A DNA stretch of 64,000 nucleotides from Gonatopus flavifemur (GCA_018340375.1 JAFFJZ010000004.1:38414001-38478000); one strand, 5' to 3'; shown: positions 10,560 to 22,084, numbered from the stretch's first letter. Translations and numbers: made by a program. The notes: generated by a model not told the origin, from the letters alone.

Positions 10560-11335
10560 CACTCCATGAATATCGAATTCTCTTCAATATCTTCTATCGA
10601 TTGAAAACGGGTGCCTCGAAGTGGTGATTCAAGTTTTGGAAACAGAAAAAAGTCGGCTGGAGCCAGATCAGGTGAATATGGTGGCTGTTCGATAATATTT
10701 GTTGAGATTTGGCCAAACATTGGTTCACAATGAAACCCCCTGAGATGGTGCATTATCGTGATGCAAAATCCATGAATTTTCTTTCCACAAATCTGGCTTT
10801 TTTCGACGAATTTGCTCTCTCAAAAGCCGCATAACGCTTAGATAATATTCTTTATTCACCGTCTGACCCTCTGGCAAGAATTCCGGATGTACAACACCGC
10901 GATAATCAAAAAACACAGTCAACATTACCTTCACTTTTGATCGGCTTTGGCGTGGCTTTTTCGGCTCGGGTTTGACTGGTTTGCATGTCACATTCGTAAA
11001 CCCATATCTTATCACCTGTTATAATGCGTGTTATGAATGTGGGGTCGGAATGGATTCGTCCTAGCATGTCTTCAGCAACCTGTGCGCGATTCAGTTTTTG
11101 GAGAAAATTCAAGTCTTTCGGAACTGATCGAGCGGCAACGCGTTTCATGCCCAAACAATCATGTAAAATAGTACGAACTGATTCGTGAGACACAGAAAGT
11201 TCACCGGCTATCTCTCTCAAACTTAAGGGACGATTTTCAGTCACCATTTCCTTCACTTTATCGATATTAACTTCAGTTAAAGACGTCGATGGACGACCAG
11301 AGCGAGGCAAATCTTCCACCACATATTGCAAACAA
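10560..11335 (-). pseudogene. Second broken mariner-type transposase
   Basis: Minus-strand pieces in two frames show an HTH area (LPRSGRPSTS..., SLREIAGELSVSHESVRTIL), ITGDKIWVY, VFFDYRGVVHPEFLPEGQTV, HHDNAPS, and after a frameshift near 10735 YSPDLAPADFFLFPKL. The spacing between the second and third catalytic Asp is close to 34. The N-terminal part ends abruptly at about 11335 where Transib sequence starts, and the C-terminal part ends near the first mariner remnant. Neither inverted repeat was found. Confidence 0.8.
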
Positions 11336-12304
11336 TCTCTAGTGGTTCTGCTATCAATGTTGAGGCCTTTGCTGAGTATGCACATGATACGGCTGAACTG
11401 TATGTTCATAAGTATAATTGGTATCCTATGTCAGCATCAGTCCATAAGGTGCTTGTTCATGGGTCTGATATCATAGAACATGCGGACTTACCAATTGGTG
11501 AATTATCTGAGGAAGCCCAAGAGGCTCGGAACAAAGATTGCAAATATTATAAAGAACATAATACAAGAAAATCTTCAAGACTTTTAACCAATCCAGACCT
11601 TTTACTCATGCTACTGATATCATCAGATCCGTGGATTTCCTCTTCACGGAGATTGCCCCAAAAAAAGAATAAATCTTTTTCACCAGAAGTTCTTCTACAA
11701 GATCCGCAGATACAGTTGGCCAAGGAACATTCGAACATCGAATATGAAGAAAAATTTGTGTGAAATAATACAAGAAATGAAGAATAAAAGTGTTAAAGAA
11801 GAAAATGAAAAAAGAATGAATAAATAAATTTCAAAAATGAAAAAAAGTGTTTTCAAAGTGCAATTTACAATCTTCACGTGGTAAAACACGTAAGTAAATT
11901 GAAAGATCAGAACTAATGTATCATTGGCATCATATATATTTCAGCTAAAGATTTTGAAGAAAAATCTGAATCTAGATTCGTATTCGGCGGCTTCCAAAAA
12001 CTGCCCGGGAACGGGTTTCAGGCAAATCAAAATCATTTTGACATTTATGTCAGTCATATTGAATTTGCCATCTTGAATTCTGAAAATCTGATTGCGAATT
12101 CGTTCAGCGATCCAAGAACTCTCCCAGGACGAGTTTCAGGCAAATCAGAGTGATTGTGACATTTTCGTCCGCCATCTTGAATTAGGAAAATCTGACTACA
12201 GATTCGTAATCAGCGATCCCCAAAACCCCTTGGTCCAGAACATTGCATGAATCAGACAACGCCTGATAGTTTTGAGCACTTTTTGTGGATTTCGGCCCAC
12301 TGTG
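11336..12304 (+). mobile_element. Transib transposon, 3' fragment (copy 1)
   Basis: The fragment holds the last part of a Transib transposase, then subterminal sequence of the CAGCGATCCAAG / GCCATCTTGAATT type, and ends at 12304 with GGCCCACTGTG. Read inward from outside, this end is CACAGTGGGCC, with GTGCTCAAAA at bases 26-35. It matches the ends of the complete copy at 22025-26850. The 5' part is missing, cut at the mariner remnant. Confidence 0.85.
11351..11763 (+). pseudogene. Transib transposase C-terminal fragment
   Basis: The frame carries the C-terminal third of a RAG1/Transib-type recombinase: HDTAELYVHKYNWYPM, SVHKVLVHGSDII, then PIGELSEEAQEARNKD. The last block contains the glutamate that should correspond to the third catalytic acidic residue (E962 in RAG1). 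ISSDPWIS follows. It lines up block for block with the minus-strand copies near 23.5 and 62.9 kb. Everything upstream is lost, so it is inactive. The first residues of the open frame come from adjacent mariner DNA. Confidence 0.85.
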
Positions 12305-13450
12305 CATCGCCATGGTGATGGAACGGCAATGGTACGGCGAGCATGAACACATTTATTGCTTATCCGTTCATTTTTCGACCTTCGTCCCATTTCCCTATCT
12401 TGCGCTCGCTTCGGACGGTGGGAATTGAGAAATATTCATTCATTCAATCGAGATTGAGTGCTCGGAACTTCCGAAATTCATAATCAACGTCTACCATCGC
12501 CATGGTAAAGGAACGGCGATGGTACGGCGAGGATGGACACATTGATTGATTTTCCGTTAATTTTTCGACCTTCGGCCCGTTTCCCTGGTATTCACACACA
12601 CTCGGAGGGTGATAATTATCAAATATTTATTTATTCAATCGAGATTAAGTGCCCAAAAGTCCTGAAATTCATAATCAACGCCTACCATTGTCATGGTGAT
12701 GGAACGGCGATGGTACGCCGATGAACACGTTTATTGATTTTCAGTGCATTTTCCGATCTTCGTCCTGTTTCCCTATCTTCCACTCACTTCGGACGGTAAA
12801 AATTACCAAATATTTATTGATTCAATCGAGATTGGAAGATAGGGAAACGGGACGAAGGTCGAATAATGAACTTAAAATCAATAAATGTGTTCATCCTCGC
12901 CGTACTATCGCCGTTCCATGACCATGGCGATGGTAGGCGTTGATTATAAATTCCAGAAGTTTCGAGCACTCAATCTCGATTGAATAAATGAATAGTTGGT
13001 AATTATCACCCTCCGAGTGTGTGTGAATACTAGGGAAACGGGTCGAAGGTCGAAAAATGAACGGAAAATCAATAAATGTGTTCATCCTCGCTGTACCATT
13101 GCCGTTCCATCACCATGGCAATGGTAGGGGTTGATTGTGAATTTCAGAAGGCCCGAGCACTCAATCTCGATTGAATAAATAAATACTTGGTAATTATGGT
13201 AGGGGGTCTTTTAGCCGAAAAAGTTTTTCGCCGAATTTTCCGCATTGGATAATAACTAGTATTTCCTAGGGATTTGTGGTTACCTTTATTGGATCTGCCA
13301 ATGAACAAATTTCGGCGAAAAGACCCCCTACCGTAATTATCACCCTCCGAGTGTGTGTGAATACCAGGGAAACGAGACCAAGGTCGAAAAATGAGCTATA
13401 ATCAATGAATGTGTTCATTCTCACTGTAACTCCGCTGTTCCATCACCATG
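12305..13450. repeat. Inverted array of a ~190-bp repeat
   Basis: About three units run forward from 12305 to about 12835 and about three run inverted to about 13450, giving a large palindrome centred near 12830. Each unit contains CGCCATGGTGATGGAACGGC, then TTTTTCGACCTTCGTCCC, an ATTCAATCGAGATTGAGTGC phrase and CATAATCAACGCCTACC. The array begins immediately after the Transib end. No protein is evident. Confidence 0.85.
13198..13332. mobile_element. Small element with GGTAGGGGGTC ends and 8-bp duplication
   Basis: GGTAGGGGGTCTTTTAGCCG at the left is matched inverted at the right (CGGCGAAAAGACCCCCTACC). GTAATTAT flanks both sides (13190-13197 and 13333-13340). Neighbouring copies of the array show the empty site TTGGTAATTATCACCC, confirming an insertion with an 8-bp duplication, as made by hAT-type elements. 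Confidence 0.85.
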
Positions 13451-13786
13451 GCCATGATAGACATGGTTTACCCTCGCTTCAACCTCGCCGAAGCATCACC
13501 GAGCGAGGGTTTCTGTTGGCGTGGCTTCTTCTCCCTCTATTCCCTCTCCATTCTCCGTCTGAGTTTCGCCTCCTGCCTTCTACGTTCAGCGTACGATCGT
13601 GCCGAGTTTTCTCCAAAAAATCATTGATGTTCAATCGACCCAATTACTAATTTGATGAACGAATTTTTCCTTCGTATATATTTCAGTCATTGAACTATAT
13701 AACATAATGGAAAGAGCACTGGCGAAATTTCTGTTAGGATGGGAGAACAGATCTTTCGTCACTGCGAGATGCAAGATGAAATAGCG

Positions 13787-15114
13787 CCCACACAGCAAGC
13801 AGTTCTTCAAGACGTCTGAAAGAGTCCTGAATTCATGTATCTTCAAGACGTTTCTAAAAGAGATCTTGAAGATGTCTTTTAGAAATGTATGAAAGATCTC
13901 TTGCTGCGCGAGTTCTATAAGACAACTGTAATTGAGATATATTCAAGAACACTCATAACCATTTCTTGAAGATATCTTCAAGAGCACTTTTAGAACAATC
14001 CCAATAGACCAATTAGATCAAAGAGAATTAGAGAGGACATTGCAGTAATTCACGTATAGTTATTCACAGTGTCCCGCGCTTTTGTTTCACGTGTGCAGTG
14101 AGGAACGACGACGCCGATGATATTGTGCAATATTAATTATAGCTAAGTTCGTTTACCGATGTCCCAAGTTACCCCAACTCGCTTCAAGTATTTTGGATTC
14201 GCTACTTCCAGTTTAAGCAACGAAATGATTGGTTTGGTACAAGTTGGAGCAACTCAGGGCACGTAGAACGAACGAACCTTATATATACATAAACATTCAA
14301 GATCCAATACTGGATAATAAAAGTATTGCCGCAGAAAAGAAACGTGTAACCAATTACATTACAATAATATATTTTGTTTTGTAGCAAATGATCCTATTTG
14401 CAAAAACTAACCTATCATTATGCAGAATCATATATTAAAGGAATATTAATTTATTATTTTATCTATTGTACTTTATTTTTTATGTACGTACGTCAATTAA
14501 ATTTCCATCAATTTTCACATTTTTGTGCAAGATAGAATGTATCGAAATTCAGATTCAAGTGAATGAAATTGAATGTTTATTTATTTATTTATTTATTTAT
14601 TTATTGTTAATGTGCAAATATTTTGAATTTAGGTTATATACACGCATGAAAAATGCTTGAAGTATTTTTGCATCCGAATTATATGCAAACACCTCATATG
14701 TTTTGGTAAGCCTTTATTCAAATTAATAAATCAAAATAATGAATGAATTCGTATGGTTATGGATATTTTAATATTTTAATCAAGACAGTTTAATAATACT
14801 TTCAAGAAATCTTCAAGAGATATTTGAGAGTTCTTCAGAGAGTCTTCAGGAGGGATTTAAGAATTCTTCAAGAAGGATTTAAGATCTCTTCAAGAGCTGT
14901 TAAAGACATCTTCAAGGAATCATTGAGAATTCTTAAACATTTCTTGAAGATGTCTTTTAGATTTCTTGAAGACAACTAAAAGATATCCATTGGTGTTGCA
15001 TAAGACATCTTTTCGCTCACGAAAAGAGATCTTTTGGAAAGGTCTTGCAAGAGCTCTTGCAGTTTTCAAAGACATCTTTTAGATATCTAAAAGAGCTCTT
15101 TTTGTCTGTGTGGG
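13787..15114. mobile_element. 1.3-kb non-autonomous element, CCCACACAG ends
   Basis: CCCACACAGCAAGCAG at 13787 pairs with CTGTGTGGG ending at 15114, and CG lies directly outside both. Both subterminal zones (13800-14000 and 14800-15100) consist mostly of TCTTCAAGA/TCTTGAAGA and AAGATGTCTT words. The middle is A+T-rich with no transposase. Confidence 0.75.
14576..14606. repeat. (TTTA)n microsatellite
   Basis: About seven TTTA repeats inside the 13787-15114 element. Confidence 0.9.
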
Positions 15115-15599
15115 CGTTGTTTCTTTTCAATACATGCATCTTAGAAAGGGATGATGAGTGTGAAGGGTGTCTGCTTCTTTTTCTCGCAGTGTACTCGACT
15201 CTCTCTCTTCGACGAAAAATTTTGGAATGATGCTCATTCCAGTATATCATACAGTTCAATGATTACAGTTGATAGATGAAGGTCCCTAGTTTCCGAATCT
15301 TTTTTCATTTTTCTTCCTACCTCAACTCAACGCGTAGAAATTCTCATTTCACCATACTTACTCTATCATCGCCTCAACTTCGCCAAAACGCACAAAGCGA
15401 TAAGCCCTTCAACCTCGCTTCACCCTCGCTCAGGTCCACCAAGGTTCATCACTTTTCCATTTTCTGGTTGAGTGTATAACCCTCAACTCTCACAGGGAAC
15501 CTATTCGCAAATCCGCTAACACCTCTGAGCATAAAAGGGATGCGTGAATCAGTTTATTACATAATCCTGACAAACGGGGAATCATTAAATTGCATAGCT

Positions 15600-16748
15600 T
15601 TATGAGCTTTGTCGCCTCCGCTTTTCAGAACCTATTAGGTGTATAACTTTGTTTCCGCCGTTTTTCTCCGAAATTCGAGGCTTTATTGTAAAAAATTGGT
15701 CATACAATTTTGATCCAAAGTATTGTCCATCGTTGGCCACTACTTTCTCCCATCTTTCGGACAGCATACGAATCCCGCGTTGAAAAAACTGGTCATCTTT
15801 TGAAGCGATCCACGAATCGATCCAATTTTGTACTTCTTCATAAGACCGGAAGTGCTGGTCAGCTAGACCGTGTGCCATTGATCGAAACGAGTGATAGTCC
15901 GAGGGAGCAACGTCTGGAGAATACGGCGGGTGGGGTAGGACTTCCCATTTTAAAATTCCCAAGTATGTCTTAACCACTTTCGCAACATGGGGTCGAGCAT
16001 TGTCATGCTGTAAAATCACTTTATCATGTCTCTCGTTGTATTGCGGCCGTTTGTCTTTCAATACTCGGCTCAAACGCATTAATTGCGTTCGATAACGATC
16101 GCCTGTGATTGTTTCAGTCGGTTTTAACAACTCATAATACACTACGCCGAGCTGGTCCCACCAAGTTCTGAGCATAACCTTGGAACCATGAATATTCGGT
16201 TTGGCCGTCGACGTGGAAGCATGGCCGGGATATGCCCATGATTTTCTGCGCTTGGGGTTATCGTCATGAACCCATTTCTCGTCCCCAGTCACAATGCGAT
16301 GCAGAAATCCCTTCCGTCTTTGCCTTGCAAGCAGCTGTTCACGAACACACAAACACCGTTCAACATCTCTCGGCTTCAACTCGTACGGCACCCAATTTCC
16401 TGGTTTCTGAATCATTCCCATGACTTTCAGGCGTTTCGAAATGGCTGGTTGCGTCACTCCCAATGATCCTGCCAATTCTTGTTGCGTTTGACACGAGTCT
16501 TGATCAAGTGATGCCTCCAATTCTGCATCTTCGAAAACCTTCTCTCTTCCACCGCCATGCTGGTCTTCGACGTTAAAATCACCGTTCTTGAAGCGTTGAA
16601 ACCACTCTCGGCACGTTCTTTCACTAATAGCGGCCTCACCATAGGTACTTGAGAGCATTCGATGAGCCTCAGCCGCAGATTTCTTTATATTAAAGCAGAA
16701 AATTAAAACCTCCCGCAAATGACGAGAATTTGACTCGTAAGCTGACAT
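15600..16748 (-). CDS. mariner transposase (DD34D), reads through the element end
   Basis: The start at 16748 (MSAYESNSRHL) fits the family. The N-terminal HTH includes FQRFKNGDFNVED and CQTQQELAGSLGV; the WVPYEL linker follows. Catalytic Asp residues lie in VTGDEKWVH, QHDNARPHV and SPDVAPSDYH (about residues 156, 249 and 284), with 34 residues between the last two. The canonical end would be near GQYF (residue 344), but no stop occurs there. The frame runs on through the inverted repeat (NGGNKVIHLI) and stops 33 bases outside the element, giving 382 aa. There are no other lesions, so the enzyme may work with a tail. Subfamily assignment is from recalled similarity to Mos1. Confidence 0.92.
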   Translation of the reverse strand: MSAYESNSRHLREVLIFCFNIKKSAAEAHRMLSSTYGEAAISERTCREWFQRFKNGDFNVEDQHGGGREKVFEDAELEASLDQDSCQTQQELAGSLGVTQPAISKRLKVMGMIQKPGNWVPYELKPRDVERCLCVREQLLARQRRKGFLHRIVTGDEKWVHDDNPKRRKSWAYPGHASTSTAKPNIHGSKVMLRTWWDQLGVVYYELLKPTETITGDRYRTQLMRLSRVLKDKRPQYNERHDKVILQHDNARPHVAKVVKTYLGILKWEVLPHPPYSPDVAPSDYHSFRSMAHGLADQHFRSYEEVQNWIDSWIASKDDQFFQRGIRMLSERWEKVVANDGQYFGSKLYDQFFTIKPRISEKNGGNKVIHLIGSEKRRRQSS

Positions 16749-16921
16749 GTTTAATCGAGAATAACTTTATGATGCAGACACAAATCGACTAATATTTCGA
16801 TGGCGTTATGTTTACAAATACCTAAGCTTATTGTACGACATCTATGATCTATTTATTTCAACTACCACTTACCGCTACAGCCATCTATTGCAAAACGGCG
16901 GAAGCAAAGTTATTTACCTAA
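15635..16921 (-). mobile_element. mariner transposon, mauritiana-type, full length
   Basis: The element is 1,287 bp, almost the length of Mos1. Left TTAGGTGTATAACTTTG...CCGCCGTTT is matched inverted at the right by AAACGGCGG...CAAAGTTATTTACCTAA. TA flanks both sides (15633-15634 and 16922-16923). One long open transposase frame lies on the minus strand. Confidence 0.93.
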
Positions 16922-18719
16922 TATATTATTATTCCATCGACAAATGTATCAATTATATATTATGTATTATTATAGTAGTCCATAAGGTATCTAATGTAAT
17001 GTCACATATATGTATCTCATTGTATGTGAAATGTACTACTTCCACAAGTGTGAGACCTTTGGGTACAACTCCATTGTATGGGTCTTTTGACCTTGAACAA
17101 TAAATCAAATATCTCGAAATATTATGAATATAATAACTAAATATAGTTCACTTGAATATGGCACGAAGAATGACATTTCAAATCAAATCCATCTATTCCC
17201 AGTAAATATTTTCATGTCTCTTTTTTGGTTTACACCTTAAAGGTGATGTTGAACATCTAAAGATGTCTTACACAATAAATAAATATATTTAATATATCTT
17301 CTTAAATACATCTTCAAGATGATCTAAAATGTATCTCAAGACAAACCTAAAATATCTTGAAGAGAAACAAGTAAAACACTTCACAATGTTAAATCCAAAA
17401 CAGTACAACCACTCACCAACAGAATTTATAGAAATATATTCTCATTACGTGCATTCAATGTATCTTCATAGCAGTTGAGAGATTAAGTACAGGTTGAAAA
17501 CAAATTTTTCAAAATCAGTCATGTTCGTGAAAATTTTTTCGTAAAACCTGAATCAAGGAGAAAATATAACAAAAATCGTCGTTTTAGTGAACATATTTAT
17601 TGTCTAGTAATCTACCGACTATGATGAATCTCATACCACAATTCAATAATGGACCTGTAATAGTCTCAGATGAGTATAAGTTATTGAAATGGACAAAGAA
17701 GTAAGATATTTTAGTAGAAGAACTTGTCTTTTGAATCAACATCATTCTTCGATTCAGTGAAGTTAGTTGGAAAAACTATGTGCTCATGTGTTGGCAGAGT
17801 ATTTTTAACTTATTCATCAATTTCTTTACACTGAAAAAAAAGTCTAGCGCTCAAAAAAATGCGATATAATTGAGACAAGTATCAAAAGAAATATACGTAA
17901 CAGAATGATCTGGTATCCATCCTACAATGATACAGATCCTTTTTCCATTCACATGGATCTACTGTGCTCTCTTTGCAATGCATTGCGAATAGCATATAAT
18001 TTAATAGTTTACATCAAAATTCATTTTGTCTTATACAAAGGTATATCACAACTATTTTTAATAATCTATAAATTCAATTGTAACAAAGTTCAGATTTCAA
18101 CTTTATAAACATTATTCAATAATAACATGACTGACAACGGTTTTAATTCCAAGTTGAATCATAAAGAATAACAATCCCAAAGACAATCTTCAAATAGTTG
18201 CAAGATAGAAAATATATCAATTGAAAAAAATACATTACACTTATCAGAAAAACCTCAAATTTTACCAACAGAAAAGTACTCAAAATCTATAATCAAGGGT
18301 CCAATAAAGTTTATAATTGTTGAAAAAAATAAAAATTTACCATCTCACAAGATGGTAATTATTTCAACTTGTAAATTTAGTGTCACATCATCACACACAT
18401 TCTTCTCGTATAACCATTTAAAACACTATCACTTACGTTTTTGACGTGTTTGACAATTTGAAACGACGTTTGACAATTTGAAACAAAAAATAAGTATAAA
18501 TCAATCAATTTCACTCAAATAAATTTGTAACTTCACATCAAGCACTCGTATTTTCGTTATCATTTCACATTGACCACAATCTCTTTAATAACTGTTTTTT
18601 GGAAAAAATTTTCATAACAAATGCCTAATTAAGAGCATCAAAATGAATAACGTCCGAATCAAGGCTGTCTTTAAACAAACTTCAGATCATATACCTACCA
18701 TATAATATATAACCCTTTA
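16922..18719. other. A+T-rich, no gene seen
   Basis: Only very short open frames occur. Around 17230-17360 there are TCTTCAAGA-type words like those in the 13787 element, possibly a decayed relative. Confidence 0.5.
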
Positions 18720-18843
18720 GGGATCGTTCATATATTATGTAACGCTGTTTACTATTTCCTTCTCTATCTCACACATCAGGTCTGAAGTTGGCGTGACAAA
18801 GAACGAGAGATAATAAAGCGTTACGTAATTTATGGACGATCCC
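18720..18843. mobile_element. PIF/Harbinger-like MITE
   Basis: GGGATCGTTCATATATTATG at the left pairs with the inverted right end (CGTTACGTAATTTATGG then ACGATCCC), 124 bp in all. TTA lies on both sides (18717-18719 and 18844-18846). A 3-bp TWA duplication is typical of PIF/Harbinger elements. Confidence 0.8.
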
Positions 18844-19087
18844 TTATCGCAAAACTTTTTGCAGATGAAAAATCACAATTGTTTTACATCATTCGTGATT
18901 TTTAAGACATACGATATGTGTTTGGGAACATTTTAGGGTTAATATATACAAGAAAATTCACACATTCTGTATATGAAAATTCATGCATTCAAAGTTCAGA
19001 TATACGCATACTCACATAGTACAGAGTCTATGCGATTAATGCTCCTACTGCTCCTTTTTAATGCATGAATGATTCTAATACTTAATA

Positions 19088-19261
19088 CCCAACCCACATT
19101 CAGAAATCTTCAAGATGTCTTGCTAAGACTTCTTCAAGATATCCTATAGAATCCTAAAAAGATGTCTTATGAAACACGATGAGAAATATTTTTAGGATTC
19201 TATATGATATCTTAAAGAAGTCTTAGCAAGATATCTTAAAGATTCCTGAATGTTGGGTGGG
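19088..19261. mobile_element. 174-bp palindromic MITE
   Basis: CCCAACCCACATTCAGAAAT and its inverted partner at the right bound an almost complete palindrome of AAGATATCTT / TCTTCAAGA words, with TA on both sides. Its interior vocabulary is shared with the 13787-15114 element. Confidence 0.8.
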
Positions 19262-20900
19262 TAATTAGTTTACTTGAGGAGTGTGATATATCTCATACAT
19301 AGAACACATAAATTTTCTCTCTATGTGTCACAAATGATACATGATGCGTTGGAAGAATAATATTCACATCATTGTTGAAGTGTAATCGTTTATTAAAATG
19401 AATTCAAAGTCCAAAACTATGAAAAGAACTGGTTCAAAATTAAGGAGAGTATTTTATTTTAACAAAAATATGAATTCTCTTGGATAAAATGCAACAATTA
19501 AACAAATTATTAACACAATCAAAGATATAAGGCTTCATTATTCTCATATTGAATCCAATAATGGAATACTGCGCTATTGAGAACTCAAAATCTTGTACAT
19601 TCTTTAAATGATATTTCCACTTCCAAAAAGTTAATAATTGGAAAACATAAACACTTGATGAGGTTGAATTTTTGTTCCGTTTTCATAAACGATTCTGCAA
19701 CAACATAAATGTAATCCAGAATAATATGTTCAATACCCATACAACCACATAATGCTCGTTTGTACTTCATTTGCATTATGTCTTGACGATAAGACAACAT
19801 ACAGATGTGACCCGCATTTGTACTACATACGTAGTTCAAAAATGTAGTGAATCCTGATTTTTTAAGAACTTGTGGTTGAACTGCGTTCAGATCAGGAAAT
19901 TCAGAATTTTGTGTGACACATATGCACATCGATTGTACAATCAGATTTGTTGTACAACACGTGATGTAGAAAACCATGCATGCTTATGTTCATTTATGTT
20001 CATCACACTTAGTAGGTATGTGAAGTACAAGCGTGTATCCCTCAAAAGATTCGATTCCTCTGCTCCAACTCTTATATGCTTTGAGTTATCAAACATCTGT
20101 AAAAAAAATATCGAACATGAAGCATCAAATTCATAACATAATATAATACAGACGATTATGATATGTTATGATTTAAATAATGAGATATATATTATTTATA
20201 ATACGAAAAAAAATAAAAATACAAAACAACTTATCTGAAGAACATCAGGTCACAACAAGAATCGTGATTATATATTTTTTGCTTCCAAATTAATTCATCA
20301 CAACTGAAAATGTACTCTTGCTTTTTCCATTTTTCCATTCTTTAATCTGTAGAAGAAATCATATCGAACACGGAGCATCAAACTCCGAAAACATTCCAAA
20401 ACATAACCAACAATGTGATTCAAATATGTTTTTTTATTTTCATAAGAAATTATAAGAAATCATGATTAAAAATAATTAATAATCCTTTAAAAAAAAAAAC
20501 TCATCTGAAGTATATCAGGTCACAATTATCACAAATTGGAAAGCTCCTTTGGCTTTTTCGATTTTTCGATTCAGCGAAAGCAATTGAACTCGCGTTGATT
20601 TCACACAAAACTGGCAAAAAATGTCACATACATGCGAATGTAATACGAAATACGAATACGAAATAATAATCATAAGTCATTCAATCACCAATCACAACAC
20701 GAATACAATGCCACGCCAATCAAAATACGGATACAACTACGTCAATCAAATAACAAAGATAAAAAGACACACCAATCATTAAAAATGAGAACGGAATACT
20801 TTTGTATAGTATGGTCATAATCTTTTTACAAAAAAAAAAAAGGATTCTGTGTATAATAGGCATATGCGTTTGCCCCTTCGAGCATATACTACTGGAGCGA
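19262..20900. other. A+T-rich, no recognised gene
   Basis: A 130-codon minus-strand frame (19585-19977) and an overlapping plus-strand frame have no motif I recognise and may be fortuitous. Poly-A and poly-T tracts are frequent. Confidence 0.4.
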
Positions 20901-20937
20901 GCATTGCCTATGATTTCAATATAAAAAGGGTGGTTAA

Positions 20938-21045
20938 ATTGATCCGACTTTCAGGCAGTTGTCTCTCTTTTCATCCAATGGGATTTGAACAAAGATAGCA
21001 CTGCCTAAAAGTCGAAACTCTCATTCTATCTTTTATTCAAACTAA
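20938..21045. repeat. Hairpin repeat, copy 2
   Basis: GATCCGACTTTCAGGCAGT and ACTGCCTAAAAGTCG form the arms, with a loop of about 60 bp. It is the same repeat as at 6546-6640. The outer sequence TATACTACTGGAGCGAGCA (about 20912) has an inverted counterpart near 21065-21083. Confidence 0.7.
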
Positions 21046-21084
21046 CCACACTTCTCCGGAGCCTTTGCTCACTCTAGTAGTATA

Positions 21085-22020
21085 CACGGAAAAAACAAAT
21101 CACGTTGAAAGACAGTGCTACCTATCGGCACAAAACTTAATGCTAGTCTGCATTGTGAAATGACATGGTTGCCTCGTGTTGTATGGTGCGCGCGCACCGT
21201 TTGTCACGGTGTATATACATATGGTACTATACCATGCTCGCACGCCGATCTGAAGTGTTTGCACGTGGTTTTTCGGTGCATGAACACAAGTCATCTCGAC
21301 ACTGCCCAAACACTGTTGTTTTCATTCACCGACAAACAATCTGCAAACACTTCCCGAAGAGAACATGAAGCTTCAGCGAACGTTCAGATTAGATCTGTAT
21401 GGATCGAAGGTTCATGAAAGCTAACTTTTAGCTTCACAAACGTTTGTCAAAGGTACTACGAACGTTGAAATGTCCGCCTCATAATACTTTCAGGAAACAC
21501 AGATGGAACGTTCATTGAAGATTCATCGAAGGTTTGAGAAAGCTTCACAAACATATCTATACTCAGATTAATTTATAATAATTTATGTTTATTAATTAAT
21601 TTATTTTTCATATGAATTAATCAAAATTAATATAAGTATAGATACTTTTGTGAAGCTTCGTCAAACCTTCGATGAACCTTCAGTGAACGTTCCATCTATG
21701 TTTTCTGAACGTATTTCGAGGGGGACATTTCAACGTCCGTAGAACCTTTGTCAAACGTTTGTGAATCTAAAAGTTACCTCTAATGAACCTTCGGCCCGAT
21801 CTATACACATCTAATATGAACGTTCGCTAAAGCTTCATGTTCTCTTCGGGTTCGGATCAGCGTGCGAGCATGGTATAGTACCATGTGTATATACATCGTG
21901 AAAGACGGTGCGCGCGCACCATACAACACGAGGCAACCATGTCATTTCACAATGCAGACTAGCATTAAGTTTTGTGCCGATAGGTAGCACTGTCTTTCAA
22001 CGTGATTTGTTTTTTCCGTG
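21085..22020. mobile_element. 936-bp foldback element, CACGGAAAAAAC ends
   Basis: The whole element is close to one palindrome centred near 21585. The left starts CACGGAAAAAACAAATCACG and the right ends with its complement; arms remain similar for over 400 bp (for example TGCGCGCGCACC in both). TA lies on both sides. No protein is encoded. Confidence 0.85.
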
Positions 22021-22024
22021 TATG

Positions 22025-22059
22025 CACAGTGGGCCAGGTAGCTGGAAAAGTGGCCAAAA
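22025..22059 (+). repeat. Transib left terminal inverted repeat
   Basis: Block 1 is CACAGTGGGCCAG at bases 1-13 and block 2 GTGGCCAAAA at bases 26-35, with 12 unconstrained bases between. Presumed transposase recognition sites. Confidence 0.9.
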
Positions 22060-22084
22060 TTAAAAATGTCGTCGGAATTGTTCT

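Noticed and set aside
21118..21417. Overlapping 60-100-codon frames around 21.1-21.4 kb
   Set aside because: They lie inside a foldback element and are mirrored by its other arm; no sign of a protein family.
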